Shown here in pieces: positions 1 to 10,167 of a stretch of DNA of 64,000 nucleotides (the stretch's first letter is position 1; every line of letters starts with the position of its first letter). Made by a program: the position numbers and the translations under genes. The stretch is taken from NCBI GenBank assembly GCA_963781035.1, contig CAWAEN010000007.1, positions 124,001-188,000 on the forward strand. The letters run 5' to 3'. The DNA comes from SZUA-35 sp963781035. Its GTDB lineage: Bacteria > Actinomycetota > Acidimicrobiia > Acidimicrobiales > SZUA-35. The notes below the pieces were generated by a model. That model saw only the letters and a list, made by a program, of their open reading frames with translations, searched no databases and had not been told where the DNA came from.

Positions 1-431
1 CTTCGGAGGCAGTTGCGAGACACCGGTTGAACATCGACACCGTCCGGGCCAGTTCGAGACGGAGATCTCGCGAGGGCTCGACGTCCGGCCAGTCCTCGAC
101 ATCGGCGCAGGGATATGGCTGGTCGTCGAGCCACTCGATCACCCGATAGCGCCGAGTACCAACCGTGGCGACCACCCACCGTCCGTCGTCGAACTGCTCG
201 TGCTCGATGATCCTGGCCACGGTGCCGACCGAGGTGCGAATGTCGCCGCCTCCGACCTCGAAGCCTCGCTCGATGAGGGGGACGCCGAACTCCATCGACG
301 GAGGTTCGTTCCCGTCGCCGACGATCACGTCGAACATGAGTGCTCGGTAGCGCTCCTCGAAGATGTGCAGCGGCATCACCATCGAGGGGAACAGCACGGT
401 GCCGAGAGGGAACTGAGGCAAGGCCGTCATG
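1..431 (-). CDS. Lon substrate-binding (LON/PUA-like) domain protein, 3' end cut by window edge
   Basis: The translation opens MTALPQFPLGTVLFPSM, then PLHIFEERYRALM and the pattern V-G-T-V-A-R-I. These are hallmarks of stand-alone proteins built on the N-terminal substrate-binding domain of the Lon protease. There is no AAA+ or protease part in the 143 codons visible, and family members are usually about 200 residues, so roughly a quarter is missing beyond base 1. The role is probably protein or peptide recognition in the cytoplasm; no specific substrate is known for stand-alone forms. It lies directly downstream of the D,D-carboxypeptidase gene on the same strand, with start and stop almost touching, so the two are probably co-transcribed. 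Confidence 0.85.
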
Positions 432-432
432 G

Positions 433-1958
433 TCAGACGCTAGCTGAGCGGGTAGAGGCTCCAACGGATCGAGCTCGTCGGTCGGCGGTGCCTCTGGATA
501 TTCGACGAGCTCCTCGACGAACGGCTCCTGGCCGTCTCGAACGCTGGCGTCGACGATCTCTGCGTTCGAGATGTAGGCGAAGGTGATGACGGTGTCGTGA
601 TCGTCGGCGGAGACGACGAATCCGCTCAGCGCCGTACTCGGGTTGAGGGTGCCGGTCTTGGCGAACACGTGGCCGTCGGCATCGGTGTCGACGTGGCGGA
701 GGGCCAAGCTGCCGCGCTCGCCGCCGATGCTCAGCGACCGGGCCAGCGGCGAATCGATGCCGGAGGTCACCAGGATCTCGTTGAGCAAACCGCAGGTGAC
801 GCGGTTGGATTCGGCCAGACCGGACCCGTCCGAGATGACGATCCCCTGGAGTTCGAAGTCGGGGTTCCGGGCGAGGACCGTGCGCACGGCGCGGGTCCCG
901 GCGAGGGTCGATCCCTCTCCTTCGATCGCCAGGCCGATGTGTTTGAGCAGGATCTCGGCACCGAAGTTGTTGCTCCACGAGTTGACGTGGGTGACGATGT
1001 CGGCGAGTGGCTGCGAGCGGACCGTCGCAACGTCGGTCGCGCCTTCCGGTTCCACTCCGATCACCGTTCCGCCGACGGTGATGCCCCGGTCGGCGAGGAG
1101 CTGGCGGAGGACGTCTGCCGCCTGAACGGCCGGATCCGGAGCTGCGGTCCGGAGGGAGAACGCTGGATTGGTCTCGCCCCAGTCGATGTAGCCCTCGTTG
1201 ACGGCGAGCGCCGACAGCGGCCCTGATTGGTTCTGGAGGATCAGCCGCTCGGCCCAGGGGCCGAAGCGAACTCGCGTCGAACATGGAATCGTCGGCGATG
1301 ATCGACCCGGTGATCGAGCTGATGCCCGGTGACGGCGATGCCGTCGGCGAGGTCCTCCAGCCTGGTCCAAGCCCGCGGGTAGTCATCCGGAATGATCTCT
1401 CCGGCCTCGTCGCGTTCGATGTACTGGACACGCCACGCATCGGTGACGAGGAACGGATCGCCGCCGCCGACGAAGTAGAGGTCTCCGTCGAGCACGCCGT
1501 CGGTGATGTCGACCGACGCGGCTCACCCTCGTGGTGAAGCGGGTGTCGGCGGGCAACACTTCGAGTGCGGCGTAGGTGGTCACCAGTTTCTGGTTGGAAG
1601 CCGGGATCAGCGCCAGGTTGCCACCCTGATTCACCAGCTGCCGCCCGTCGACTTCGACGATCAGGCATGTCTGGAGATCGGGTTGTGCCGTTTGCAGCCC
1701 GTCGACGAATGTGGCGATCGCCGGTTGGAGTGCATCGTCGGCGATGGGAGCCTGCAGTGTCTCGGGGACCCGCCGAGCCGACAGCAGCGGCGTACCGAGC
1801 TCGTTCTCGTAGGCAACCGGAACGAGGCTCGCATCGTCGGTGTCGGTCGCCTTCGATGCCTGCCAGGATCCGAACGCCAGGCCGGTGAGCAGGGCAAGCG
1901 GGAGCCAACGACGGATCAACGCAACGACCGAGGTCGGAGCTGCAGGGTTGGAAGCCAT
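433..1958 (-). CDS. dacB: D-alanyl-D-alanine carboxypeptidase / PBP4 family (peptidase S13), frameshifted as read
   Basis: This is a periplasmic penicillin-binding protein that trims peptidoglycan stem peptides. A membrane anchor or signal segment lies at residues 14-31. The SxxK nucleophile motif SNQK is at residues 121-124. Further on, in other frames, come LDGDLYFVGGGDP, the SxN motif in NSWSNNFGAE, SDGSGLAESNRV and the KTG motif in KTGTLNPSTALSGF. All three catalytic motifs of family S13 are therefore present, in order and at family spacing. Frame changes occur near 1505 and 1250, and again close to the 3' end, where no in-frame stop is found before the next gene, so the exact end is uncertain. 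The start ATG at 1958 has TACCGT ten bases upstream. Confidence 0.85.
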
Positions 1959-1986
1959 TGCGGCCAGACGGTAGTGCGTGCTGCGA

Positions 1987-3466
1987 CTACAGATCGCGGC
2001 GCCGTCGGAACTGGGCGTACTGCCACAGGTGCCCGAGTGCAGTGACCGCTCGATTCGACGATGCGTAGCAGAGGCGACCGCTCGCCCGCACGGCGGCCGG
2101 TCCGGGATTCGAGGGATCGGCGGTTGCCAGTTCGGTCGCCGTGAGGATCGGCTTCCCGGTGGCGGTGGAGATCTCGGCTGCGGCCTGAGCGAATCGTTCG
2201 TCCTGGCGCTGGTGATAGGCCACGATGCGCTCGAGCCCGTGGTCCGGGTAGTAGGAGCCCTCGCTCATCATCTTCGCCTGGTTCGACTGGATGCCGAGGC
2301 CGAGGTACACGATGGCGTCGACCGACGGGTGCGACGCGATCATCTGCCATCACCTCGGGAATCGTGTCCCGGGTCTCGCCACCGGCGAGATCGACGGGGT
2401 TGTTCCGGCTCCACCGAGGTGGCAGCTTCGTGTCGATCTGTGCCAGCAGGTCCTCGGGAAGGGTCACGAGCTCCAGCGCACTCTGATGGATCGCGTCGGC
2501 GGTGACGACGCCCCAGCCGCCGGCGGTGGTCATGACGACCACCTGGTTGCCCTTCGGGAGCGGTTGGGTTGCGAACGTGGCTGCGGCCTCGAACGCTTCC
2601 TCGACAGTCGCGGCCCGGATGACGCCGGCCTGGCGCATGGCGCCGTCGAACACCCGGTCGTCGGAGGCGAGCGAGCCGGTGTGACTGGCGGCGGCCCGGG
2701 CGCCGCCGGCGGTTGCCCCGCCCTTGACCACGACGAACGGCTTCCGGCTGGCGATCGACCGAACCGATTCGTAGAACGCCACGACCGTCGTCGATGCCCT
2801 CGACGTAGGCCAGTCCGACCTTCGTGGCATCGTCGTGCGTAGAGGTCGAGATAGTCGGCGACGCCGACCGCGGCTGCGTTGCCGGCCGAGACCGCTCGGC
2901 TGATGCCGACACCGGTCTGTACCGACCAGTTGAGGAAGGAGCTGACGAAGTTGCCGGACTGGCTGGCCACGCCGATCGATCCGCGCGGCGGGTACGGGGC
3001 CACGATCTGGGCGCACAGATTGGCCGGGGTCGACACGACACCTTGCCCGTTCGGACCGGCCAGGAGCATGCCCGAGTTCCTCGCCCAGCGCCACCAGCTC
3101 GGCCTGTGCCTTGATGCCTTCGTCGCCGGCCTCGCCGTAGCCGGCGCTGGTGATGAACGCGGCGCGGATGCCCTTGGCCGCGCATTTGCGCAGCAGATCG
3201 AGACGTTGGCCGCTCGCCGGGGTGCAGACGAAGACGAGGTCGATCTCACCCGGCGGGAAGCTCGTCGATGTCAGGGACCGACTGGATACCGAGCACCTCG
3301 GAGCCGTCGCGGTTCGTGGCGAAGACCTTTCCTCGGTAACCCGGACGCCAGCAGGTTGTGGAGGCTGACGAACCCGAACTTTGCCCGGATGGGTCGAAGC
3401 TCCGGCGATCAGCACCCCGCGAGGCTCGAACAGTGCTTGGAACTGTTCCTTGCTCGGACGGCTCAT
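1987..3466 (-). CDS. ADP-forming acyl-CoA synthetase, alpha (CoA-binding/ligase) subunit, frameshifted as read
   Basis: Homologous to the alpha part of acetate:CoA ligase (ADP-forming), which makes ATP from acyl-CoA or runs in reverse. The order is: a CoA-binding Rossmann domain (FEPRGVLIAGASTHPGKV near the N-terminus, then FVCTPASGQRLDLLRKCAAK), GPNGQGVVSTPANLC and SQSGNFVSSFLNW, and then the ligase domain with ASHTGSLASDDRVF. The His in that last motif matches the phospho-histidine of the family. TTAGGWGVVTADA follows. Frame jumps occur near 3360, 3245, 3100, 2830, 2790 and 2343. All parts are recoverable and in order, and the C-terminus ends at 1987. The start overlaps the stop of the beta-subunit gene by 4 bp, so the two form a coupled pair. 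Confidence 0.85.
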
Positions 3467-4125
3467 GACGCCACCCCGGCGCCGGCCGTGATCTCGACCA
3501 GTGCATCGACGGCAACCGGTGATCCGTGGTGGATCAGGACGGGGTTCAGATCGATCGAGACGATCTCGGCGTGCGTCGTGATCGCGTCCGACACGGCCAT
3601 GAGGGTGTCGACGAGGCCCGATCGGTCGATGGCCTCCTCGCCGCGAAATGCGCCGAGGAGGTCCTGAGTGCGGAGCTGTTCGATCATCTCCTCTGCATCG
3701 ATCCGCTCGATCGGGGCCAATCGAATCGAGACATCGGCGATCGCTTCGGCCAGGATGCCGCCCACACCCAGCAGCACCGTCGGCCCGAACTGTGGGTCGG
3801 TGGACGCTCCGCAGATGAACTCCCGGTTCGACGTGATCATGGGCGCGACCAGGAGGGTGACCACGCCGTCGTCTGGGGTTGCCGCCGCCAGCAGGTCGCG
3901 AGCGGCGGCGGCCACCGCGTCCGGGCTGTTCAACCCGAGCCGGACGAGGCCACGCTCGGTCTTGTGAGCGATGGCGTCGCCGTTCAGTTTCAGCACCACC
4001 GGCAGGCCGAGCTCGGCGGCGGCGGCAACCGCAGCGTCGGCATCGGGCACCGAGCGTTCGTCGAGAAACGGGACGCCGTGTGGTGCGAGCAGCGCTTTCG
4101 AAGCTTCTTCGGAGAGGGTTCCCAT
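3463..4125 (-). CDS. ADP-forming acyl-CoA synthetase, beta (ATP-grasp) subunit
   Basis: A 220-residue ATP-grasp_5 protein. Visible signatures are LPVVLKLNGDAIAHKTERG (the ATP-grasp lysine strand), ANREF-like SNREFICGASTDPQFGP, and LLGVGGILAEAIADVSIRLAP. The length matches free-standing beta subunits of ADP-forming acetyl-CoA synthetases. It provides the nucleotide site for the phosphohistidine swinging-loop mechanism and should pair with the alpha subunit encoded immediately downstream (ATGA overlap at 3463-3466). Which acyl acid is used cannot be told from sequence; the neighbouring TetR gene suggests regulated acyl or fatty-acid metabolism. Confidence 0.88.
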   Translation of the reverse strand: MGTLSEEASKALLAPHGVPFLDERSVPDADAAVAAAAELGLPVVLKLNGDAIAHKTERGLVRLGLNSPDAVAAAARDLLAAATPDDGVVTLLVAPMITSNREFICGASTDPQFGPTVLLGVGGILAEAIADVSIRLAPIERIDAEEMIEQLRTQDLLGAFRGEEAIDRSGLVDTLMAVSDAITTHAEIVSIDLNPVLIHHGSPVAVDALVEITAGAGVAS

Positions 4126-4143
4126 ACGGGCGGCGACACTACT

Positions 4144-4744
4144 TCAGGGTTCGAGCGCAGCGCGAATGAAGTTGCTCATGTGAGCGAAGCGTCGCTCGAG
4201 GGCCTTCTGGCTGAACGGATCCTCGTCGAGGAGTCCGATCGAGCATCGCGCCGTCGCTGAAGTAGGTGAGGAGGGCCCCGTAGCCGGTGAGCACGAGGTG
4301 TTCGGCGTCGTGTTCCTTGAACGTGCCGGCTGCCATCTCCCGTTCGAAGAAGGCGACGGCTCGCAGGTAGAAGGGCCGAAGGGCAGTTCCGAGATTGAAA
4401 CCGAGATGGCCCTGATCGCTGAGCGCCTCGCGCCGCACGATCCGCACCACGTCTGGATTCGTCCGGAAGAAGTCGAAGCTCGCCTCGAGCACGGTGTCGA
4501 CCAGGTCCCATCCGGTGAGATCATCGGTACGGGCCTGCTCGATCCGAACGCCCCAGTTGCTGAGCGCATCGACCATCACCTGCCGGTACATCGCCTCCTT
4601 CGAGTCGAAGTAGTGCAGGAGACTCGGACGCCGGATGCCGACGCCGGCAGCGATGTCGTTCAGCGAGGTTCCCTCGAACCCCTGGTTGGCGAAGCAGGCC
4701 CTGGCCTCGCGCAGGATGTTGTCGCGAGTCGACTCGTCGGCCAT
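4144..4744 (-). CDS. TetR/AcrR family transcriptional regulator, one frameshift
   Basis: The N-terminal helix-turn-helix is textbook TetR: residues ILREARACFANQGFEGTSL, then IAAGVGIRRPSLLHYFDSKE. The remainder is a helical ligand-binding domain with FDFFRTNPDVVRIVRRE and a C-terminal region resembling TetR_C domains of fatty-acid regulators. One frame change near 4240 (between SDGAMLD and GLLDEDPFSQKALERR) separates the last 30 residues, and the gene as read is 601 bases, not a multiple of three. It is divergent from the 133-residue hypothetical gene and lies 18 bp upstream of the acyl-CoA synthetase pair on the same strand, so it plausibly controls that pair. The start at 4744 has TAGCCT seven bases before it. 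Confidence 0.87.
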
Positions 4745-4792
4745 GACGGTGAGGCTAACTGGCCGAGGGTCGGTGGGTTGTAGCTTGGCCGA
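4745..4792. promoter_or_regulatory. Divergent leaderless promoters for the TetR gene and the 133-residue gene
   Basis: On the minus strand TAGCCT (4757-4752) ends 7 bases before the ATG of the TetR gene. On the plus strand TAGCTT (4781-4786) ends 6 bases before the ATG at 4793. No Shine-Dalgarno sequence precedes either start. No convincing -35 hexamer is seen. Confidence 0.55.
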
Positions 4793-5194
4793 ATGGACAT
4801 CATCGCTGCCCTCTTCATGGACGACATCGAGCTCCGCTCTGTTCCGGGACCGTCGACTCGTATCGACCTCGGCGGCATCCAGTTCTCGGGGCCGGCGCCG
4901 AGCCCGGTTCCGGTCACGATCGCACCCCATCTCGTTGTGCTCATCTGGTGTCCGACCCACGCCAGGAACGTCGCTGCGCTCCAGGTCGAGTTCCGTATGG
5001 AAGGGGCGTCTGACGACTCCGAGCCGATGGCTCGCAACGTCCAGGCGCTCGAGATCGAGCCGGGCAAGTTCAACTACCGCCTCGTGCGAGCCGACCTCGC
5101 CATGGAGGAGTACGGAACCGTGATCGCACAGTGCCGCCTCGATCAAGGGCCGGTTCGGGTCGTCCCGTACACACTCCTCCCACCCATCGGATGA
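4793..5194 (+). CDS. Conserved hypothetical protein, DUF6941-like layout
   Basis: 133 residues, no signal peptide, no membrane segment and no cysteine cluster apart from single Cys. It opens MDIIAALFMDDIELRSVPGP and continues with alternating beta-type strands (VTIAPHLVVLIWCP, ALQVEFRMEG, ALEIEPGKFNYRLVRADLAM, GTVIAQCRLD). This is the general layout of small all-beta proteins such as those in DUF6941; the assignment is a resemblance, not a demonstrated match. It is transcribed away from the TetR gene and followed 9 bases later by the FIST gene, with which it may be co-transcribed. Function unknown. Confidence 0.7.
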   Translation: MDIIAALFMDDIELRSVPGPSTRIDLGGIQFSGPAPSPVPVTIAPHLVVLIWCPTHARNVAALQVEFRMEGASDDSEPMARNVQALEIEPGKFNYRLVRADLAMEEYGTVIAQCRLDQGPVRVVPYTLLPPIG

Positions 5195-5203
5195 GCGGTT
5201 CGG

Positions 5204-6350
5204 ATGACCGGTCCCATGATGCATCGCCCGTTCGCTGCTTCGATGAGCGTCTCTCCCGACCCAGGCGCCGCCGTCGGTGAGGTCATCGGAGCCGTTCTCG
5301 AGCAACTGGGCGGGTCCACGCCCGATCTCGCCGTGCTGTTCGTCTCCGGCAGCCACATCGCGGTCATGGACGACGTGGTCGCCGCCGTTCGTGCGATGGT
5401 CGAGCCGCACGCGATGGTGGCGGTCACTGCGGTCGGTGTCCTCGGCGGCGCAATGGAGGCTGAGCGGGGCCCGGGCATCTCGCTCTGGGCGGGTGTCGAC
5501 CGGCCCGGTCAGGACCGTGCGGATGGAGGCGTTCGATCGGTCGACGATTCTCGGTGTTCCGGACGATCTCTCGGCCGGCGAGACCCTTCTCCTGCTCGCC
5601 GATCCCTTCTCGTTTCCGATGGAGACCCTCTTCGCGGGGCTGGCCGAGGACGTCCACGTGGTGGGTGGTCTTGCGTCGGCCGCGGGTGAGCCGGGTGGCA
5701 ATCGCCTCTGGGTCGACGGAACGGAGCACCGCGACGGGGCGGTCGGCGTGATCTTTCCGCCCGGCGTGGTCGCCCCGATCGTGAGCCAGGGCTGTCGTCC
5801 TGTTGGTCAACCGTGGGTGATCACGGAGGCGGAGCGGAATCTGATCCACGCACTGGCGGGGCGACCGGCGGTCGATCGCTTGCACGAGGTCATCGAGTCG
5901 TTGAGCTCGGCCGATCGACTGGCGGCGGCTCGAGGGTTGCATGTCGGCATCGTCGCCAACGATCAAACAGAGGAGTTCGCGCAGGGAGATTTCCTGATCC
6001 GCGGTGTCCTGGGAATCGAGCAGTCGACACAGGCGGTCGCGGTCGGCGACGCGGTCGAGGTCGGCCAGGTCGTGCAGTTCCAGGTGCGAGATCCGGAGTC
6101 CGCGAGCAACGACCTTTCGGCCATGCTCGCCGACAGCGGATCGAGCTACGGCGGTGCGCTGGTGTTCACCTGCAACGGCCGAGGAACCCATCTGTTTCCC
6201 GAGCCGCACCACGACGCGACGAAGGTCGTCGAGGTCACAGACGGTGGCGTCGCCGGGATGTTCTGCGCAGGCGAGCTCGGCCCGATCGGACGCCGCAATG
6301 CGCTGCACGGGTTCACCGCCACGGTGCTGGCCTTCCGCGAGCTAACGTGA
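5204..6350 (+). CDS. FIST N- and C-domain sensory protein, one frameshift
   Basis: FIST domains are thought to bind small ligands such as amino acids and to accompany signalling modules. The N-terminal part reads AAVGEVIGAVLEQLG, LAVLFVSGSH and VAVTAVGVLGG. After a frame change near 5515 come VVGGLASAAGEPGG, VIFPPGVVAPIVSQGCRPVG, the FIST_C-type segment FLIRGVLGIEQSTQAVAVGD, and GALVFTCNGRGTHLF with AGMFCAGELGPIG, the usual C-terminal signature. No transmembrane segment is seen, so it is cytosolic. The stop TGA overlaps the GTG of transketolase (GTGA at 6347-6350), indicating translational coupling. Start codon choice among ATGs at 5204, 5216 and 5219 is uncertain. Confidence 0.85.
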
Positions 6351-8287
6351 CGCCGGTGACCGATCAGGAACTGGAACAGCTGGGAATCAACGTCGTCCGG
6401 GGCCTGGCGATGGATGCGCCGGCGAAGGCGAACAGCGGGCACCAGGGAACGGCCATGGCGCTCGCTCCGTTGGCGCACGTGCTCTACACGCGGGTGTTGA
6501 AGTACGACGCGGCCGACCCGGAGTGGTTCGATCGGGATCGCTTCGTGCTGTCGGCCGGTCATGCGTCGATCCTGCAGTACTCGATGCTCCATCTGACCGG
6601 CATCTCCTTGACGCTGGATGACCTGCAGGCCTTCCGTCAATGGGGTTCGGAGACCCCCGGTCACCCGGAGGCGCACACGCCGGGCATCGAGGTCACCACC
6701 GGCCCGCTCGGCCAGGGCTTCGCCAACGGTGTCGGTATGGCCATCGCCGAGCGCAACCTTCGGGCCCGTCACGGGGCCGACGCGGTCGACCACCACACGT
6801 ACGTCATCGCCGGCGACGGCTGTCTGTCTGAAGGCGTCAGCCACGAAGCGGCGTCGCTTGCCGGCCACCTCGGACTCGGTCGGCTCGTCGTGATCTACGA
6901 CGACAACCACATCACGATCGACGGCGACACCGATCTCGCACTCGACGACGATGCGGCGGCCCGCTTCCGCGCCTACGGGTGGGACGTCGACGAGATCGGC
7001 GAGGTCGCCAATGATCTCGACGCGCTCGAAGGGGCGTTGCTCCGGGCCAAGGGTGTCACCGACAAACCAACGCTCATCGTCCTGCGCAGCCACATCGGGT
7101 TCCCCTCTCCGGATCACACCGACGATCACGAGGCACACGGGCTTGCGTTCGACGCCGCCGACATCACTCGCACCAAAGCCGTGATGGGGCTGCCGGACGA
7201 GCCGTTCTACGTTCCGGACGAGGTCGTCGACTTCTATCGGCAAGCCGGGGCTCGAGGCTCCGTGGCTCGTTCCGAGTGGGAGTCCCGCAATCCAGACGGT
7301 GCACCGGCGGTCGCCCTCGACGGTTGGGAAGAGGCACTGCCGACCTTCGACGCCGGCGACTCGATCGCCACCCGCAAGTCGTCCCAGGCCTGCGTCACGG
7401 CACTGAGCGACGTCGTTCCCGGACTCATCGGCGGCGCCGCCGATCTCACCGGCAACACCGGCACCAAGATCGGCGACGGCACTCCCCAGTCGGCCGCTCA
7501 CCCGGAGGGCCGCCAGATCTACTTCGGTGTCCGCGAGCACGCCATGGGATCGATTCTCGTCGGAGCGGCGAAGCACGGCGGTGTGCTGCCGATCGGTGGC
7601 ACGTTCCTCGTGTTCGCCGACTACATGCGTCCCGCCATCCGGATGGCCGCCATTTCCGGTGCCAAGTGCATCTTCGTCTACACCCACGATTCCGTCGGCG
7701 TCGGTGAGGACGGCCCCACTCACCAGCCGGTCGAGCAGGTGATGTCGCTGCGTGCCATCCCCGACCTCCAGGTGATCCGGCCGGGCGATGCCACCGAGAC
7801 TGCGGGCGCGTGGAAGTTGGCGCTCGAAACCGACGGTCCCACCGCCCTCATCCTGAGTCGGCAGAACATGCCGGTCCTCGACTCCACTTCCGTCGACGAG
7901 GTGGCACGGGGCGCCTATGTCGTGGCCGACGCCGACGACCCGGCCGCGGTCCTGATCGGTACCGGATCCGAACTCTCGCTGTGCATCGATGCCGCCGCGG
8001 TACTGGCCGAGCAGGGTGTCCCCACCCGAGTGGTGTCGATGCCGTGCTGGAGCGCCTTCGAATCCCTCTCGTTCGACGATCAGGACCTCGTGCTGCCACC
8101 CGAGCTGCCCACCGTCTCGGTCGAGGCCGGCGTCACGCTCGGATGGGAACGCCATGCTGATCTGGCCGTCGGTATCGATCGATTCGGAGCGTCCGCTCCC
8201 GGCGCCACCGTGTTGCACGAGCTCGGCATGAACGTCGACAACGTCGTCGCTGCCGTCGTCGATCTGCTCGACGCCATCACTGTCTGA
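6347..8287 (+). CDS. tkt: Transketolase
   Basis: An intact 646-residue enzyme of the non-oxidative pentose phosphate pathway (thiamine-diphosphate two-carbon transfer). Visible features are KANSGHQGTAMALAPLAHVL near the N-terminus, the GHASILQY and TTGPLGQGFANGVGMAIAER segments, the ThDP/Mg motif GDGCLSEGVSHEAASLAG ending in the DDNHITIDG loop, the pyrimidine-domain glutamate in VREHAMGSI, and VYTHDSVGVGEDGPTHQP. The length is slightly under the usual 660-690. The GTG start at 6347 overlaps the FIST stop; GTG at 6356 is an in-frame alternative. It is followed 49 bases later by transaldolase, the classical tkt-tal order. Confidence 0.95.
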   Translation: MTPVTDQELEQLGINVVRGLAMDAPAKANSGHQGTAMALAPLAHVLYTRVLKYDAADPEWFDRDRFVLSAGHASILQYSMLHLTGISLTLDDLQAFRQWGSETPGHPEAHTPGIEVTTGPLGQGFANGVGMAIAERNLRARHGADAVDHHTYVIAGDGCLSEGVSHEAASLAGHLGLGRLVVIYDDNHITIDGDTDLALDDDAAARFRAYGWDVDEIGEVANDLDALEGALLRAKGVTDKPTLIVLRSHIGFPSPDHTDDHEAHGLAFDAADITRTKAVMGLPDEPFYVPDEVVDFYRQAGARGSVARSEWESRNPDGAPAVALDGWEEALPTFDAGDSIATRKSSQACVTALSDVVPGLIGGAADLTGNTGTKIGDGTPQSAAHPEGRQIYFGVREHAMGSILVGAAKHGGVLPIGGTFLVFADYMRPAIRMAAISGAKCIFVYTHDSVGVGEDGPTHQPVEQVMSLRAIPDLQVIRPGDATETAGAWKLALETDGPTALILSRQNMPVLDSTSVDEVARGAYVVADADDPAAVLIGTGSELSLCIDAAAVLAEQGVPTRVVSMPCWSAFESLSFDDQDLVLPPELPTVSVEAGVTLGWERHADLAVGIDRFGASAPGATVLHELGMNVDNVVAAVVDLLDAITV

Positions 8288-8336
8288 CATCACTCCGTCC
8301 ATCCAGTCTCCCCACCACGACCCAAAGGAGCTCCTC

Positions 8337-9444
8337 ATGAGCCGTCTCCACGATCTCTACGACCAACAGGGCCAGAGTCCATGGCTCGACAATCTCCGGC
8401 GGGGCTGGATGGCCAACGGCGAGATGCAGGCGTGGATCGACCGCGGTGTGCGCGGTCTCACCTCGAACCCGTCGATCTTCGCCAACGCGATGATCGACTC
8501 CGACGAGTACGACGCTGACCTCGAGACCTTCGTGCGTGCCGGACAATCGGTCGAAGAGGCCTATTGGAACCTCGCGGTCGACGACATCAAGGCCGCCCTC
8601 GGACTGATGCGCCCCACCTTCGATGGCAGCGACGGTCTCGACGGCTACGTGTCGATCGAGGTGTCGCCGACACTGGCGAAGGAAGAGGTCGCAACAGTCG
8701 AGTCTGGCGCGCGATCTCGACGATCGAATCGATGCCCCGAACCTCTACATCAAGGTTCCGGCCACGGCAGAAGGCGTTCCCGCCATCCGTACCTTGATCG
8801 GTGAGGGTCGATCGATCAACGTCACCTTGATCTTCAGCCTCAGTCGCTACGTCGACGTGATGGAGGCCTACATCGCCGGCCTCGAGGATTTCGCAGCGGC
8901 CGATCCGGACGCTGACCTGTCCGGCATCTCGTCGGTGGCGTCGTTCTTCATCAGCCGAGTCGACGTCAACGTCGATCGTCGGCTCGAGGAGATCGGCACC
9001 GACGAGTCGGCTGCCCTCATGGGCAAGGCTGCCGTGGCCCAGGGCCAGCTCGCCTATGAGCATTTCCTCGCCACCTTCGCCGGTGATCGTTGGGCCGCAC
9101 TGGTTGCTCGCGGCGCTCGGGTGCAGCGCCCTCTGTGGGCCTCGACATCAACGAAGAATCCCGACTACCCGGACACGCTCTACGTCGACACCCTCATCGG
9201 TCCCGACACGGTCAACACGCTTCCGGACAAGACGCTCCTGGCTTTCGAGGATCACGGAACCGTGGCTCGCACCATCGACGCCGACTTCGCCGCTGCCCAC
9301 GCCGTCGTCGATGGTCTGGCTGCACTCGGAATCGACCTCGAGGAGGTGGCGGTGGTGTTGGAGGACGAAGGCGTCGCCAGTTTCGCCAAGTCGTTCGAGG
9401 ACGTGCTGCAGACACTTGCCACCCGCGCCGAGGAGTTCAAGTAA
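8337..9444 (+). CDS. tal: Transaldolase, one frameshift
   Basis: Three-carbon transfer enzyme of the pentose phosphate pathway, actinobacterial long form (about 368 residues). It starts MSRLHDLYDQQGQSPWLDNL, with GVRGLTSNPSIFANAM (substrate loop), GYVSIEVSP and NLYIKVPATAEGVPAI, which contains the Schiff-base lysine (K in IKVPAT). NVTLIFSLSRY and RPLWASTSTKNPDY follow. A single base change in frame near 8705 splits the sequence as read, with no residues lost on either side. A clear ribosome binding site, AAAGGAG, precedes the ATG by about 8 bases, unlike most genes here. The 48-bp palindrome begins 5 bases after the stop. Confidence 0.92.
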
Positions 9445-9449
9445 TCACC

Positions 9450-9497
9450 GTTCTGCGGCACTGAGCCCTCAGAAGTGCGGCCTGAGTGCCGCGGAAC
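9450..9497 (+). repeat. 48-bp intergenic palindrome, copy 1
   Basis: It begins GTTCTGCGGCACT and ends AGTGCCGCGGAAC. The two arms pair over 13 positions with one mismatch. It lies between the tal stop and the ribosome binding site of the next gene (AGGAAGG, 9502-9508). It is the same length and has the same outer arms as copies at 10064 and 14095. Confidence 0.85.
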
Positions 9498-9512
9498 GAG
9501 TAGGAAGGCACC

Positions 9513-10015
9513 ATGGATGCTCTCAAACTCGTGGGACTTCTGGCCGAGCCCGAGCGACGAGCCGTGGCCGCAGCGATGATCCTCGGTGCGTCGACCCTCG
9601 ACGACATCACAGCCACCTCCGGCGTCGATGGCAAAGCAGTGGTTGACGCGCTGGCCCGACTCGAGAGCGGCGGTCTCGTCGAACAGGACGGCGACCATTG
9701 GTACTTCTGCTCGGCGAGGCGTTCAAGCTGGCGGCGCGTGCCGGGGCGGTCGAGGATCCGAGCGAGCTGCACGGCTCGCTTGTCGACGGTCGGTTGGTTC
9801 GGATGCCGACCAAGCGAACCAAGCGCCTCGACCTGCTGGATCACCTGGCCCAGAGGTTCGAGCCGGGGCGGCGCTACACCGAGCGCGAGGTCAACGCGTT
9901 GTTGGTTCAGGTGTCGGAGGACACCGCCACCCTGCGCCGGTATCTCGTCGACGAGAGATTCCTCGATCGCGCCGACGGCGAATACTGGCGTTCCGGTGGC
10001 TCCGTCGACCTCTGA
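9513..10015 (+). CDS. DUF2087 domain protein with N-terminal winged-helix-like part, one frameshift
   Basis: The first part, MDALKLVGLLAEPERRAVAAA followed by TLDDITATSGVDGKAVVDALARLESGGLVEQDGDHW, looks like an ArsR/MarR-type winged helix. After a frame change near 9705 the C-terminal part contains LDLLDHLAQRFEPGRRYTE, EREVNALL and LRRYLVDERFLDRADGEYWR, the pattern of DUF2087 (found alone or attached to DNA-binding domains). The total is about 167 residues, cytosolic. It is flanked on both sides by copies of the 48-bp palindrome. Probably a transcription regulator; target unknown. A Shine-Dalgarno AGGAAGG sits 4 bases before the ATG. Confidence 0.8.
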
Positions 10016-10063
10016 AAGCCCGACCAGCCCCCACACCGACGCCGATCGGCCCCAATCGACACC

Positions 10064-10111
10064 GTTCTGCGGCACTCAGCCCCCAGAAGTGAGGGTCAGG
10101 TTCCGCAGAAC
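10064..10111 (+). repeat. 48-bp intergenic palindrome, copy 2
   Basis: Outer arms GTTCTGCGG and CCGCAGAAC pair perfectly over 9 bp. The interior has CACTCAGCCC facing AGTGAGGGT, imperfectly paired. It lies 48 bases after the DUF2087 stop and 16 bases before the -35 box of the HxlR gene. Confidence 0.85.
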
Positions 10112-10127
10112 GCCACGGGTGGGTCAG

Positions 10128-10157
10128 TTGCAATGTGAAACCGACTTGGTTTAGATT
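10128..10157 (+). promoter_or_regulatory. Sigma-70-type promoter of the HxlR gene
   Basis: TTGCAA at 10128-10133, an 18-base spacer and TAGATT at 10152-10157. The ATG follows 10 bases after the -10 box, so the transcript would have almost no leader. This is the only site in the window where I also see a fair -35 box. Confidence 0.6.
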
Positions 10158-10167
10158 CGCGACCCTC

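Noticed and set aside
6146..8338. 730-codon open frame antisense to transketolase
   Set aside because: High-GC codon bias opens the opposite strand. The plus-strand translation is an intact transketolase and the antisense product has no recognisable domain.
8690..8730. Programmed ribosomal frameshift in transaldolase
   Set aside because: No slippery heptamer or downstream structure is evident, and similar breaks occur in many unrelated genes of the window.
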